A stretch of DNA of 42,534 nt from Variovorax sp. WDL1 (GCF_001541225.1 NZ_LMTS01000247.1:55188-97721), one strand, 5' to 3'. Counted from the stretch's first letter, positions 24,690-33,186 are shown. Program-made: numbers and translations. The notes: generated by a model from the sequence alone, not told the origin.

Positions 24690-26093
24690 ATGTCCGCCGT
24701 CTTCTCCTATGCCGACAATGACCCGTCGGCCGACCGCCAAATTGCGCAGTTGCGCATTCCCCCGCACTCGATCGAGGCCGAGTCGAGCGTGCTCGGCGGC
24801 CTGTTGCTCGACAACGGCGCGTGGGACCGCATGGGCGATCTGCTGGTGGACAGTGACTTCTACCGCCATGAGCACAAGCTGATCTACGCAGCCATTGGCG
24901 CTCTGATCAACGCCAGCAAGCCGGCCGACGTGATCACCGTTTTCGAGCAGCTTCAGAACCTGGGCAAAGCCGAGGAGGTCGGCGGCCTGAGCTACTTGAA
25001 TTCGCTGGCCCAGTACGTGCCTAGCGCCAGCAACATCCGCCGCTACGCCGAGATCGTGCGCGAGCGTTCGATCCTGCGCAAGCTGGTTAGTGCGAGCGAC
25101 GAGATCGCTACCAACGCCTTCAACACGCAGGGCAAGTCGGTCGACAAGATTCTCGACGAGGCCGAACAGAAGATCTTCAACATCGGCGAGGAAGGCTCGC
25201 GCATGAAGCAGGGCTTCCAGAGCATGGAATCCCTGGTGGTCGAGTTGCTCGATCGCGTGAGCGAGATGGCTGAGAACCCGAACGACATCACGGGCGTGCG
25301 CACCGGCTTCTACGAATTCGACAAGATGACTTCGGGCCTCCAGCCGGGGGACATGATCGTTCTGGCCGCGCGCCCCTCCATGGGCAAGACCTCGTTGGCG
25401 ATCAACATCGCCGAGCATGTGGCGCTCAACGAGGGGCTGCCGGTGGCGGTGTTCTCAATGGAAATGGGCGCGTCGCAGTTGGCGGTGCGTATCGTCGGCT
25501 CGATCGGGCGCATCGACCAGGGGCACCTGCGCACCGGCAAGCTCAGCGACGAGGAGTGGCCGCGCCTGACCGAGGCCATTGAGAAGCTGCGCAACGTGTC
25601 GCTGCACATCGACGAGACACCGGGGCTGACCACCAGTGAGCTGCGGGCGAACTCGCGCCGCCTGGCGCGCCAGTACGGACGGCTCGGCCTGATCGTGGTG
25701 GACTACCTTCAGTTGATGAGCGTTTCCAGCAGCATGAACGACGAGAACCGAGCGACTGCGGTGGGTGAGATCTCGCGTGGCCTGAAGATGCTGGCCAAGG
25801 AGCTCAAGTGCCCGGTCATCGCCTTGTCGCAGCTCAGCCGCGGCGTGGAGAGCCGAACCGACAAGCGTCCCATGATGAGCGACCTGCGCGAGTCCGGCGC
25901 CATCGAGCAGGATGCCGACCTGATCATGTTCATCTACCGCGACGACTACTACAACAAGGACAGTAAGGAGCCCGGCGTGGCCGAGGTGATCATCAGCAAG
26001 CACCGCAATGGCCCGACCGGCACCGTCAAGCTGGCCTTTCTCAAGCCGCTCACCAAGTTCGAGAACCTGGCCAGCAGCGGCGACGATTTCTAA
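24690..26093 (+). CDS. dnaB: Replicative DNA helicase DnaB
   Basis: A 467-aa hexameric 5'-3' helicase of the replisome. Seen: an N-terminal domain (RIPPHSIEAESSVLGGLLLD), a linker helix, a RecA-like ATPase domain with Walker A ARPSMGKT (227-234), Walker B LIVVDYLQLM (about 333-342), PVIALSQLSRGVESR and DLRESGAIEQDADLIMFIYR, and a C-terminal KHRNGPTGTVKLAF. No intein is present. SD AAGGAAG precedes the ATG. It follows rplI, a common order in proteobacteria. It ends only 3 bp before the convergent YafY-type gene. Confidence 0.97.
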   Translation: MSAVFSYADNDPSADRQIAQLRIPPHSIEAESSVLGGLLLDNGAWDRMGDLLVDSDFYRHEHKLIYAAIGALINASKPADVITVFEQLQNLGKAEEVGGLSYLNSLAQYVPSASNIRRYAEIVRERSILRKLVSASDEIATNAFNTQGKSVDKILDEAEQKIFNIGEEGSRMKQGFQSMESLVVELLDRVSEMAENPNDITGVRTGFYEFDKMTSGLQPGDMIVLAARPSMGKTSLAINIAEHVALNEGLPVAVFSMEMGASQLAVRIVGSIGRIDQGHLRTGKLSDEEWPRLTEAIEKLRNVSLHIDETPGLTTSELRANSRRLARQYGRLGLIVVDYLQLMSVSSSMNDENRATAVGEISRGLKMLAKELKCPVIALSQLSRGVESRTDKRPMMSDLRESGAIEQDADLIMFIYRDDYYNKDSKEPGVAEVIISKHRNGPTGTVKLAFLKPLTKFENLASSGDDF

Positions 26094-26096
26094 AGG

Positions 26097-26807
26097 CTAC
26101 TGCAGCCGCGACGGCCGAGGCTCCGCCGGATCTTCTTGCAGCCGTCGCAGCATCTCGGCCAGCGTCTTGCCGGGCTCGTCGCGAAAGCGCTCCGGCAGGA
26201 CCTCGACGCGATCGATGCGGTCAATGCGGAAGCCGCGAAAGTCCTCCCGCAGCTCGCACCACGCCGAGAATGTCCAGACCCTGCCCCAGTAGAAACAGCC
26301 CAACGGACGCACCACGCGCTGGCTCGGCGCTCCGCTCACGTCGTGGTAGTCCATGCGCAGCTTGTTGCGCGACTGGACAGCTTCGCGCAGTGTTTGCAGG
26401 CGTAGCCGCGTTCCATCGTCAAGCGCGTGTGCAGGTGCGAACAGCGCCAGGCTCTCGGCCGACACCCGCGCGGCCGGCGGGAGCACCGACAGGATCTTGC
26501 CTAGCGCGGTCTGGATGTCCTTCGCCATGGCCGGATCGACCCAGCTCTGGGCCAGGCGTGCCGACGCTACCAATGCCGCGGCCTCATCCTGCGTGAACAT
26601 GAGTGGCGGCAGGTCGAAGCCTGCACCGAGGCGATAACCGACACCCGCCTCGCCCTCAATCGGCACGCCTTGGCGCTGCAGGTCGGCCACGTCGCGGTAG
26701 ATGGTGCGGTCCGACACCTCTAATCGCTGCGCGAGGAAGGCGGCAGTCGTGAGGCGTCGACCGCGAATCAGTTGAACGATCTGGAAGAGGCGGTCGGCGC
26801 GGCGCAT
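26097..26807 (-). CDS. YafY/WYL family transcriptional regulator
   Basis: A 236-aa regulator with an N-terminal HTH_11 DNA-binding domain (about 1-60, RADRLFQIVQLIRGRRLTTA and RLEVSDRTIYRDVADL) and a C-terminal WYL-type ligand domain (about 130-215, VRPLGCFYWGRVWTFSAWCELREDFRGFRIDRI). WYL proteins sense small ligands or nucleic acid signals. ATG 26807 is used; an in-frame TTG 9 bp upstream lacks an SD, and the SD of the ATG is also weak. The gene upstream on the same strand encodes a GyrI-like protein, a common pairing. The gene converges on dnaB with 3 bp between stops. Confidence 0.88.
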   Translation of the reverse strand: MRRADRLFQIVQLIRGRRLTTAAFLAQRLEVSDRTIYRDVADLQRQGVPIEGEAGVGYRLGAGFDLPPLMFTQDEAAALVASARLAQSWVDPAMAKDIQTALGKILSVLPPAARVSAESLALFAPAHALDDGTRLRLQTLREAVQSRNKLRMDYHDVSGAPSQRVVRPLGCFYWGRVWTFSAWCELREDFRGFRIDRIDRVEVLPERFRDEPGKTLAEMLRRLQEDPAEPRPSRLQ

Positions 26808-26907
26808 TTGTATCAACGGTCAAGGTCGACGAGCTTGTTCTTGAAGTCTTCCATGAAATGGTGCCGCCTGGGCGCGTCATGGCCTTCGTCCTCTCCTACA
26901 GGCAATC

Positions 26908-27363
26908 TCAGTCAGTGATCACGCCGATGTGGATGGCGACCTGGTCGGGGCCGCTGTAGGCTTCAAAATCGCTGCGGTAGTTGCGACGGATCTCGGGGTG
27001 CTGATCGAAGTACTGCCGAATCGATTCCCAAAGGGAGAGCACCATCTGCGGCATTTGACCCTGGCCTGCGAAGACCAGGTAGTCGCCCGCTTCGACTTGC
27101 ACCGCGGAAGGTCCGCCTGAGACCGCGACGCCCGTCGTGAGGTCGAAGGGGCCATGCGCATCGGACTCGTACGCGGAATACACGCCGTAGAGCCGCATGT
27201 CTTCGACGCGGTTGGGCGTCATGGCATAGACGCGTTCGTCGAAGAAGCGGGTCCAGAGCTTCCCAATGCGCGCCGAGTGCTCCTCCTGCTCTGTGTGGTT
27301 GCTGGTGCGCACGGTGAGACCGGCGATGTTGAAGCCCTTATGGCGTTGAAGCTGAGGTTGCAT
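26908..27363 (-). CDS. GyrI-like/AraC effector-binding domain protein
   Basis: A 151-aa stand-alone effector-binding domain (GyrI-like; SOUL/AraC_E_bind fold). Seen: HKGFNIAGLTVRTSNHTEQEEHSARIGKLW, RLYGVYSAYESDAHGPFDLTTGVAV, and VEAGDYLVFAGQGQMPQMVLSLWE. Such domains bind hydrophobic or cationic drug-like ligands, or gyrase in E. coli SbmC; no enzymatic role is proven here. ATG 27363 has GGAGAGAG upstream and matches the family N-terminus. A 44-codon extension would run through the (CTCGAG)4 tract and is rejected. It lies upstream of the YafY-type regulator on the same strand. Confidence 0.8.
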   Translation of the reverse strand: MQPQLQRHKGFNIAGLTVRTSNHTEQEEHSARIGKLWTRFFDERVYAMTPNRVEDMRLYGVYSAYESDAHGPFDLTTGVAVSGGPSAVQVEAGDYLVFAGQGQMPQMVLSLWESIRQYFDQHPEIRRNYRSDFEAYSGPDQVAIHIGVITD

Positions 27364-27390
27364 GGTTCTCTCTCCAGGTTCATCTGATCG

Positions 27391-27414
27391 CTCGAGCTCG
27401 AGCTCGAGCTCGAG
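27391..27414. repeat. (CTCGAG)4 tandem hexamer
   Basis: Four perfect copies of the palindromic hexamer CTCGAG (24 bp) begin 28 bp upstream of the GyrI-like start codon. The unit length is a multiple of 3, and the whole tract is its own reverse complement, so it can form a hairpin or cruciform. It may vary in copy number. Confidence 0.85.
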
Positions 27415-27488
27415 CGCCGATCCCCGGACGCTCAGCGCGTCGGAGATGCTGTCGTGTGAATTCAAGACGCCATGCTGCGCGCCGGCTA

Positions 27489-27506
27489 CTGACAACGTCC
27501 TGTCAG
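27489..27506. promoter_or_regulatory. CTGACA-N6-TGTCAG dyad, possible YafY operator
   Basis: Perfect 6-bp arms with a 6-nt spacer (ACGTCC), about 126 bp upstream of the GyrI-like start. It is the clearest operator candidate for the divergon-less YafY/GyrI unit; binding is inference. Confidence 0.5.
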
Positions 27507-27528
27507 CAGCCCCTTACTGCTGCGCGCA

Positions 27529-27555
27529 AGAAAAGTCGGCCCTGGCAGCCGACTT
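27529..27555 (-). terminator. Terminator after the PIN-PhoH gene
   Basis: AAGTCGGC (27533-27540) / GCCGACTT (27548-27555) 8-bp stem with a 7-nt loop. On the minus strand it follows the phoH stop by 2 nt and ends in TTTTC. Confidence 0.75.
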
Positions 27556-27557
27556 GG

Positions 27558-29297
27558 TTACAGCACCTCGCTCGCGAAATCCGCCAGCCGCGAGCGCTCG
27601 CCGCGTGCCAGCGTGATGTGGCCGCTGTGCGGCCAGCCCTTGAATTTGTCGACGGCGAAGGTCAGGCCAGACGAGCCTTCAGTGAGATAGGGGGTGTCGA
27701 TCTGCGCCAAATTGCCCATGCAGATGATCTTGGTGCCGGGGCCTGCGCGTGTGACCAGGGTCTTCATCTGCTTCGGCGTCAGGTTTTGCGCCTCGTCGAT
27801 GATCACGTACTTGTTGAGGAAGGTGCGGCCGCGCATGAAGTTCATGCTCTTTATCTTGATGCGGCTGCGGATCAGCTCGTTGGTGGCCGCGCGCCCCCAC
27901 TCGCCCGCGCCGCCGCCGTCGCCCTTGGCCAGGAACTCGAGGTTGTCATCGAGCGCGCCCATCCATGGGCCCATCTTCTCCTCCTCGGTGCCAGGGAGGA
28001 AGCCGATATCCTCGCCGACGCTCACGGTCGCGCGGGTCATGATGATCTCGGTGTAGCGCCGATCGTCCAGCACCTGAGTCAGGCCCGAGGCCAGCGCCAT
28101 TAACGTCTTGCCGGTGCCGGCGGTGCCGGTCAGGGTGACGAAGTCCACCTCCGGATCCATCAGCAGGTTCATCGCGAAGTTCTGCTCGCGATTGCGGGTG
28201 TTCACACCCCAGACGGCATTCTTGATCGAGCCATAGTCCTTGAGCGTCTTGAGCACTGCCGTCCTGTCGCGGATTTCGGTCACGCGGGCATACATGCTGG
28301 GCTCGCCCGGCGCCTCGAAATACACGAACTGGTTGATGTAGAGGTTGGGCACCAGCGGACCGCTGACGCGGTAGAAGGTGCTGCTGCCGCTTTGCCAGCT
28401 CTCGATCGGCTTGCTCTGGCGGGTCCAGAAGTCGGCCGGCAGTGCCAGCGCGCCGGAGTAGAGCAGGTCGCCGTCTTCCAGTGTCTTGTCGTTCTGGTAG
28501 TCGTCCGCCGCCAGGCCCAGAGCGCGAGCCTTCACACGCATGTTGATGTCCTTCGACACCAGCACCACTTCCTGCCTCGCGCGCCCCGGCCCGTCCTTTG
28601 CGTAGAGGTCGCGCAGTGCGTGGACCACGCCCAGGATCTGGTTGTCGGCCTTGCCCTGCGGCAGGCTTGTGGGCAGCGAGTAGTCCAGTGGATCGGTCTG
28701 GAAGAACAGCTTGCCGCCGGCCTCGCGATGTCCGGTGGTATCGAGTTTCAGGCCCTTGCCGATGTCGGCGCCTTGTGCTCCGGCGAGCGCGTCCAACGTG
28801 CGGCTGGTCTGGCGGCCGTTGCGGGCGACCTCGGTCGTGCCTTTCTTGTGGCCGTCGAGTTCCTCCAGCACGATCATCGGGAGGAAGATGTCGTGCTCCT
28901 CGAAACGGAACAGGCACATCGGGTCGTGCAGCAGCACGTTGGTATCCAGCACGAACAGCTTGGCCGGTCCGTTGGGTATGCTGCGCTTCCCCCTGATTGG
29001 GCTGGCCGCTTCCTTGGCCGCCGTTTCGGGGCGGCGCTCCTCCTTGCTGCGCGTGACGGATGTGACGGGCAGTGGGGCTTTCACGCTCGGCAGGGGTGGC
29101 GCCTCTATAGGGGCGCTACCTTCCGCCGCGCGCCGGTCGAACAGTTCGAGTGGGCGCGGCCCGCTGGACCGGGTCTCTTCAGCTTGCCGATCGGAGGAGC
29201 GACGGCCGCCTTTCCCATGGAGGGAACGGGCAGGCGCGTCGTGCGCGTCCGGCGAAAGCAGTGCGGCGCGTTTCGTGGGGGCGGGGGGCAGGGGCAT
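27558..29297 (-). CDS. PIN-PhoH (PhoH2-type) RNA helicase/ribonuclease-like ATPase
   Basis: A 579-aa two-domain protein. The PIN nuclease domain (about 113-260) has acidic residues Asp-118 in LFVLDTNVLLHDP, Glu-145 in VLEELDGHKKG, Asp-218 and Asp-250. The PhoH ATPase domain (about 370-575) has Walker A GTAGTGKT (391-398) and Walker B VIIDEAQNLTP. PhoH2 proteins are reported to unwind and cut RNA. Residues 1-105 are a low-complexity Pro/Ser/Arg-rich extension, so the true start may be later; ATG 29297 has no good SD. The gene lies downstream of bcp on the same strand, behind a terminator. The E. coli-type short PhoH (YbeZ) is excluded because of the PIN domain. Confidence 0.9.
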   Translation of the reverse strand: MPLPPAPTKRAALLSPDAHDAPARSLHGKGGRRSSDRQAEETRSSGPRPLELFDRRAAEGSAPIEAPPLPSVKAPLPVTSVTRSKEERRPETAAKEAASPIRGKRSIPNGPAKLFVLDTNVLLHDPMCLFRFEEHDIFLPMIVLEELDGHKKGTTEVARNGRQTSRTLDALAGAQGADIGKGLKLDTTGHREAGGKLFFQTDPLDYSLPTSLPQGKADNQILGVVHALRDLYAKDGPGRARQEVVLVSKDINMRVKARALGLAADDYQNDKTLEDGDLLYSGALALPADFWTRQSKPIESWQSGSSTFYRVSGPLVPNLYINQFVYFEAPGEPSMYARVTEIRDRTAVLKTLKDYGSIKNAVWGVNTRNREQNFAMNLLMDPEVDFVTLTGTAGTGKTLMALASGLTQVLDDRRYTEIIMTRATVSVGEDIGFLPGTEEEKMGPWMGALDDNLEFLAKGDGGGAGEWGRAATNELIRSRIKIKSMNFMRGRTFLNKYVIIDEAQNLTPKQMKTLVTRAGPGTKIICMGNLAQIDTPYLTEGSSGLTFAVDKFKGWPHSGHITLARGERSRLADFASEVL

Positions 29298-29335
29298 GGG
29301 GCGGTTCGCTCGCAGGGAAGAAGGGGCCAGAAAGC

Positions 29336-29366
29336 GAAAAAGCCGCCTGAAGACCCAAGCGGCTTT
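29336..29366 (-). terminator. Terminator after bcp
   Basis: AAAGCCGC (29339-29346) / GCGGCTTT (29359-29366) 8-bp stem. On the minus strand it is followed by TTTTTCGC, ending the bcp transcript before phoH. Confidence 0.8.
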
Positions 29367-29496
29367 GTTCGGTGGATGCGGTCGCGGAGCTCAACGGCAT
29401 GGAACCATTATGCACATCGGCTGTGACAGGTTCCGTGATCGTTGCGCATCGCCAACGCGTGCTGGCAAAAGCTCACGAATGTTGCCTGGCAGGCGA

Positions 29497-29967
29497 TTAC
29501 TTCTTGAGGATCTTCACGGCCTTGAGGACTTCGTCGACATGGCCGGGCACCTTGAGGCCGCGCCATTCGGCCTTGAGCACGCCGTCGGCGCCGATCAGGA
29601 AGGTGCTGCGCTCAATGCCCTTGACCTTCTTGCCGTACATGATCTTGTTCTTGACGACGCCGAACATGTGGCACATCTTTTCCTCGGTGTCGGCAATCAG
29701 TTCGAAGGGAAGTTCGAGCTTGGCCTTGAACTCGTCGTGCGACTTCATGTTGTCACGCGAGACGCCGAACACGGTGGCTCCGGCCTTGACGAAATCCTTG
29801 TAGCGATCGCGGAACTGCATCGCTTCGGTCGTGCATCCGGGCGTGTTGTCCTTGGGATAAAAGTACATCACCAGCACTTGCCCGAGGTGCGAGGTGTTCG
29901 ATACCTTGATGCCGCCAGTGGCGTTGGCGTCGAATTCAGGGATGGGTTTGTTGACAACGATCGCCAT
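29497..29967 (-). CDS. bcp: Thioredoxin-dependent peroxiredoxin, BCP/PrxQ family
   Basis: A 156-aa peroxidase that reduces H2O2 and alkyl peroxides with thioredoxin. Peroxidatic Cys-45 lies in FYPKDNTPGCTTEAMQFRD. The typical second Cys five residues later is missing (Met-50 instead), and the only other Cys is Cys-99 in TEEKMCHMFGV, so it is either a 1-Cys form or resolves through Cys-99. VFGVSRDNMKSHDEF and RSTFLIGADG support the family. SD GGAGAA precedes the ATG. Confidence 0.93.
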   Translation of the reverse strand: MAIVVNKPIPEFDANATGGIKVSNTSHLGQVLVMYFYPKDNTPGCTTEAMQFRDRYKDFVKAGATVFGVSRDNMKSHDEFKAKLELPFELIADTEEKMCHMFGVVKNKIMYGKKVKGIERSTFLIGADGVLKAEWRGLKVPGHVDEVLKAVKILKK

Positions 29968-30148
29968 GAAACTTGTTTTCTCCGTTTGATTCCATGTTCG
30001 AGTCGGGCTTTTGGCACTCGCTCGCGGCTCACGCCTCGAGCGCTCGATACGATGGAGATTGGTCGTTGCTTGACTGGGCGGCTCCCTGGACGATTACTGG
30101 GTCGGGCCCCGGTTCGCAACCCAATATTTTAGCCCGAAACGCCCCCTG

Positions 30149-30532
30149 TTAGCCATCCGCGGGTCTCTCGATCAGCAGAGCCGCGACCACGTGCCGGCCC
30201 TCGCCCGCCAGGATGTTGTAGGTTCGGCAAGCGGCCCCGGTGTCCATGGTCTCGACGCCTGTGCGGCGGGCCATCAGCGGCTGGATCCACGCCGGCTGGG
30301 GAAAGCGGATACGCGCACCGCTGCCGAAGATGACCAGTTCGGCGCCCAGGGAAGCCAATTGCGCGAAATGCTCGGAGCCCAGCTCCTCGAAGCGCCCGCA
30401 GTCCCAGGCGAAGCGCTCGCCGCGCGAACCCACCACCACGCTGTTCTCGATCCGCTCGTTGTTGACGGCGACCCAGCCAGGGCCATGCGCAGTCAGGGTC
30501 TGGGCATCGGATTTGTCGGGCTGGAGCTTCAT
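30149..30532 (-). CDS. Mth938-like domain protein (DUF498/NDUFAF3-like)
   Basis: A 127-aa protein with one Mth938-like domain across nearly all its length: VVVGSRGERFAWDCGRFEELGSEHF, AELVIFGSGARIRFPQPAWI, GVETMDTGAACRTYNILAGEGRHVVAALL. The fold is shared with mitochondrial NDUFAF3, a complex I assembly factor, but the bacterial function is unknown. ATG 30532 lacks a clear SD. It is divergent from the aminotransferase gene; a TATAAT on the minus strand at about 30559-30564 may be its -10. Confidence 0.85.
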   Translation of the reverse strand: MKLQPDKSDAQTLTAHGPGWVAVNNERIENSVVVGSRGERFAWDCGRFEELGSEHFAQLASLGAELVIFGSGARIRFPQPAWIQPLMARRTGVETMDTGAACRTYNILAGEGRHVVAALLIERPADG

Positions 30533-30599
30533 CGAGGAGGGGCGGGAACTGTGGTCAAATTATAGGTTTTCCCCCGTGCACCCCGCCCCTGGAGGGACT

Positions 30600-31823
30600 T
30601 TGAAACCGCTCAAGAAATCGGCCAAGCTGGCCAACGTGCTCTACGACATCCGTGGTCCGATCATGGATGCCGCGAAGCAGATGGAGGAAGAGGGCCAGAA
30701 GATCATCAAGCTGAACATCGGCAATCTCGCCCCGTTCGGCTTCGACGCACCTGAAGAGGTGCAGCAGGACATGATCCGCAACATCGCGGTCTCCTCTGGC
30801 TACTCGGACAGCAAGGGCATTTTTGCGGCGCGCAAGGCCGTGATGCACGAAACCCAGAAGCAGGGCATCGCCGGTGTCACCCTGGACGATATCTATCTCG
30901 GCAATGGGGCGAGCGAATTGATCGCGATGGCCGCCAACGCACTCCTCAACGACGGCGACGAACTGCTGCTGCCCGCACCCGACTACCCGCTGTGGACGGC
31001 GGTCGCGAGCCTCTCGGGCGGCAAACCGGTCCATTACCTGTGCGACGAGGAGAACGGCTGGATGCCCAGCCTGGCCGACATCCGCGCCAAGATCACGCCG
31101 CGCACCAAGGGCATCGTCGTCATCAACCCCAACAACCCAACGGGCGCGCTCTATTCGGACGAGTTGCTCAAGGGCATCGTGGCGATCGCACGAGAGCATG
31201 GCCTGGTGATCCTGGCCGACGAGGTCTACGACAAGGTGCTGTACGACGGCGTCAAGCACACCGCCATCGCGAGCCTGTCGAAGGACGTGCTGACGCTGAC
31301 CTTCAACTCGCTGTCCAAGAGCTACCGCTCCTGCGGCTACCGCGCCGGCTGGCTGGTGGTCTCGGGCGACAAGAAGATGGCCCAGGACTACATCGAGGGC
31401 CTCAACATGCTCTCGAACATGCGCCTGTGCCCCAATGTGCCAGGCCAGTGGGCCATCCAGACCGCGCTCGGCGGCTATCAGAGCATCAACGACCTGGTTG
31501 GCCCTGGCGGCCGTCTGCGTCACCAGCGCGACCTGGCCTACGAGCTGATCACCGCCATACCGGGCGTCAGCTGCGTCAAGCCCAGCGCCGCGCTCTACAT
31601 GTTCCCCCGGCTCGATCCCAAGATCTACCCGATCGAGGACGATCGCCAGTTCTTCCTCGAGGTTCTGAAGGAGACCCGGGTGATGCTGGTACAGGGCACC
31701 GGCTTCAACTGGTCCACGCCCGACCACTTCCGAATCGTGTTCCTGCCCCATGAGGAAGACCTGCGCGAGGCGATCCAGCGCATTGCCGACTTTCTCGAGC
31801 GCTACCGCAGCCGCAACACCTAG
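30600..31823 (+). CDS. alaA: AlaA-like alanine aminotransferase (class I PLP fold)
   Basis: A 407-aa PLP aminotransferase resembling E. coli AlaA/AlaC. It likely interconverts pyruvate and alanine with glutamate/2-oxoglutarate. Seen: NIGNLAPFGFDAPEE, the Asn/Tyr PLP contacts in VVINPNNPTGALYS and VILADEVYDKVLYD, catalytic Lys-240 in FNSLSKSYRSCGYRAGW, and substrate-carboxylate Arg in DHFRIVFLP. TTG 30600 is used because GGAGGGA lies 4-9 nt upstream; an in-frame GTG 30576 lacks an SD. Length fits AlaA (405 aa). hom-thrC follow 40 bp downstream. Confidence 0.88.
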   Translation: MKPLKKSAKLANVLYDIRGPIMDAAKQMEEEGQKIIKLNIGNLAPFGFDAPEEVQQDMIRNIAVSSGYSDSKGIFAARKAVMHETQKQGIAGVTLDDIYLGNGASELIAMAANALLNDGDELLLPAPDYPLWTAVASLSGGKPVHYLCDEENGWMPSLADIRAKITPRTKGIVVINPNNPTGALYSDELLKGIVAIAREHGLVILADEVYDKVLYDGVKHTAIASLSKDVLTLTFNSLSKSYRSCGYRAGWLVVSGDKKMAQDYIEGLNMLSNMRLCPNVPGQWAIQTALGGYQSINDLVGPGGRLRHQRDLAYELITAIPGVSCVKPSAALYMFPRLDPKIYPIEDDRQFFLEVLKETRVMLVQGTGFNWSTPDHFRIVFLPHEEDLREAIQRIADFLERYRSRNT

Positions 31824-31863
31824 CAGACTCGCTTCTGCCCCAGTTCCACACCAGACGAATCGA

Positions 31864-33186
31864 ATGAAACCCATCCAAGTAGGCCTGCTCGGCATCGGCA
31901 CGGTCGGCAGCGGCACCTTCAAGGTGCTCCAGCGCAACCAGGAAGAAATCAAGCGCCGTGCCGGGCGCGGCATCGAGATCACGATGGTGGCCGACCTCGA
32001 CATGGCGCGTGCCAGGGCGGCGGTGGGCGAGGGCGTGCAGGTGGTGAGCGACGCGCGTGCCGTCATCGCCAACCCGGACATCGACATCGTGATCGAGTTG
32101 ATCGGCGGCTACGGCATCGCCCGTGAACTGGTGCTGGAGGCGATCGCGGCCGGCAAGCATGTGGTCACCGCCAACAAGGCGTTGCTGGCGGTGCATGGTA
32201 CCGAAATCTTCGCGGCGGCCCACGCCAAGGGCGTGATGGTGGCCTTCGAGGCCGCAGTGGCCGGTGGCATCCCGATCATCAAAGCGTTGCGCGAGGGCCT
32301 CACCGCCAACAGCATCCAGTGGATCGCCGGGATCATCAACGGCACCACCAACTTCATCCTCTCCGAGATGCGCGACAAGGGCCTGGATTTCGCCACCGTG
32401 CTGAAGGAGGCGCAGCGCCTGGGTTACGCCGAGGCCGACCCGACCTTCGACATCGAGGGTGTGGACGCCGCCCACAAGGTCACGCTGATGAGCGCCATCG
32501 CCTTCGGCATCCCGGTGCAATTCGACAGGGCGCATGTCGAGGGCATCACCAAGCTGGCGGCACAGGACATCAAATACGCCGAGCAGCTGGGCTACCGCAT
32601 CAAGCTGCTGGGCGTGACCAAGCGCAAGGCCCAGGGAATCGAGCTTCGCGTGCATCCGAGCCTGGTGCCGGCCAAGCGCCTGCTCGCCAACGTCGAAGGC
32701 GCAATGAACGCGGTGGTTGTCAACGGCGATGCCGTCGGCACCACGCTGTATTACGGCAAGGGCGCCGGCAGCGAGCCGACCGCGAGCGCGGTGATCGCCG
32801 ACCTGGTCGATATCACCCGCTTGCACACGGCCGATGCGGCGCACCGCGTGCCGCACCTGGCCTTCCATCCCGACGCGATGAGCGACCTGCAGGTGCTGCC
32901 GATGTCCGAGGTGGTAACCAGCTATTACCTGCGCCTGCGCGTGGCCGACGAGGCCGGCGTGCTGGCCCAGGTGACGGGCCTGCTGGCCACGGCCGGCATC
33001 AGCATCGACGCGGTGCTGCAGCGCGAGGCCGACGAGGTGGGCGGCGAGGGCTCGACCCAGACCGACCTCATCATCCTCACGCACGACACGCGCGAAGGCA
33101 CGCTGGATGATGCATTGGTCCAGCTTCAGGCGCTGCCTACCGTGCTCGCGCCAATCGTGCGCATCCGCAAGGAAGAGCTGTCCTGA
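31864..33186 (+). CDS. hom: Homoserine dehydrogenase
   Basis: A 440-aa enzyme that reduces aspartate semialdehyde to homoserine with NAD(P)H, on the path to threonine, isoleucine and methionine. Domains: a Rossmann fold with GLLGIGTVGSGTF (7-19), a catalytic domain with the signature WIAGIINGTTNFILSEM and YAEADPTFDIEG, and a C-terminal ACT domain (about 350-425, YYLRLRVADEAGVLAQVTGL) for threonine feedback. It is monofunctional, without aspartokinase. ATG 31864 gives the family N-terminus. The stop overlaps the thrC start by 1 nt. Confidence 0.96.
   Translation: MKPIQVGLLGIGTVGSGTFKVLQRNQEEIKRRAGRGIEITMVADLDMARARAAVGEGVQVVSDARAVIANPDIDIVIELIGGYGIARELVLEAIAAGKHVVTANKALLAVHGTEIFAAAHAKGVMVAFEAAVAGGIPIIKALREGLTANSIQWIAGIINGTTNFILSEMRDKGLDFATVLKEAQRLGYAEADPTFDIEGVDAAHKVTLMSAIAFGIPVQFDRAHVEGITKLAAQDIKYAEQLGYRIKLLGVTKRKAQGIELRVHPSLVPAKRLLANVEGAMNAVVVNGDAVGTTLYYGKGAGSEPTASAVIADLVDITRLHTADAAHRVPHLAFHPDAMSDLQVLPMSEVVTSYYLRLRVADEAGVLAQVTGLLATAGISIDAVLQREADEVGGEGSTQTDLIILTHDTREGTLDDALVQLQALPTVLAPIVRIRKEELS

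Noticed and set aside
24600..24690. Replication origin at the DnaA box
   Set aside because: Only one box and no AT-rich unwinding region or dnaA/dnaN neighbour; more likely a regulatory site.
26656..26880. 74-codon minus-strand ORF starting with an AGGAGAGGA ribosome binding site
   Set aside because: Most of it overlaps the regulator gene in another frame and reads as Pro/Arg-rich shadow sequence.
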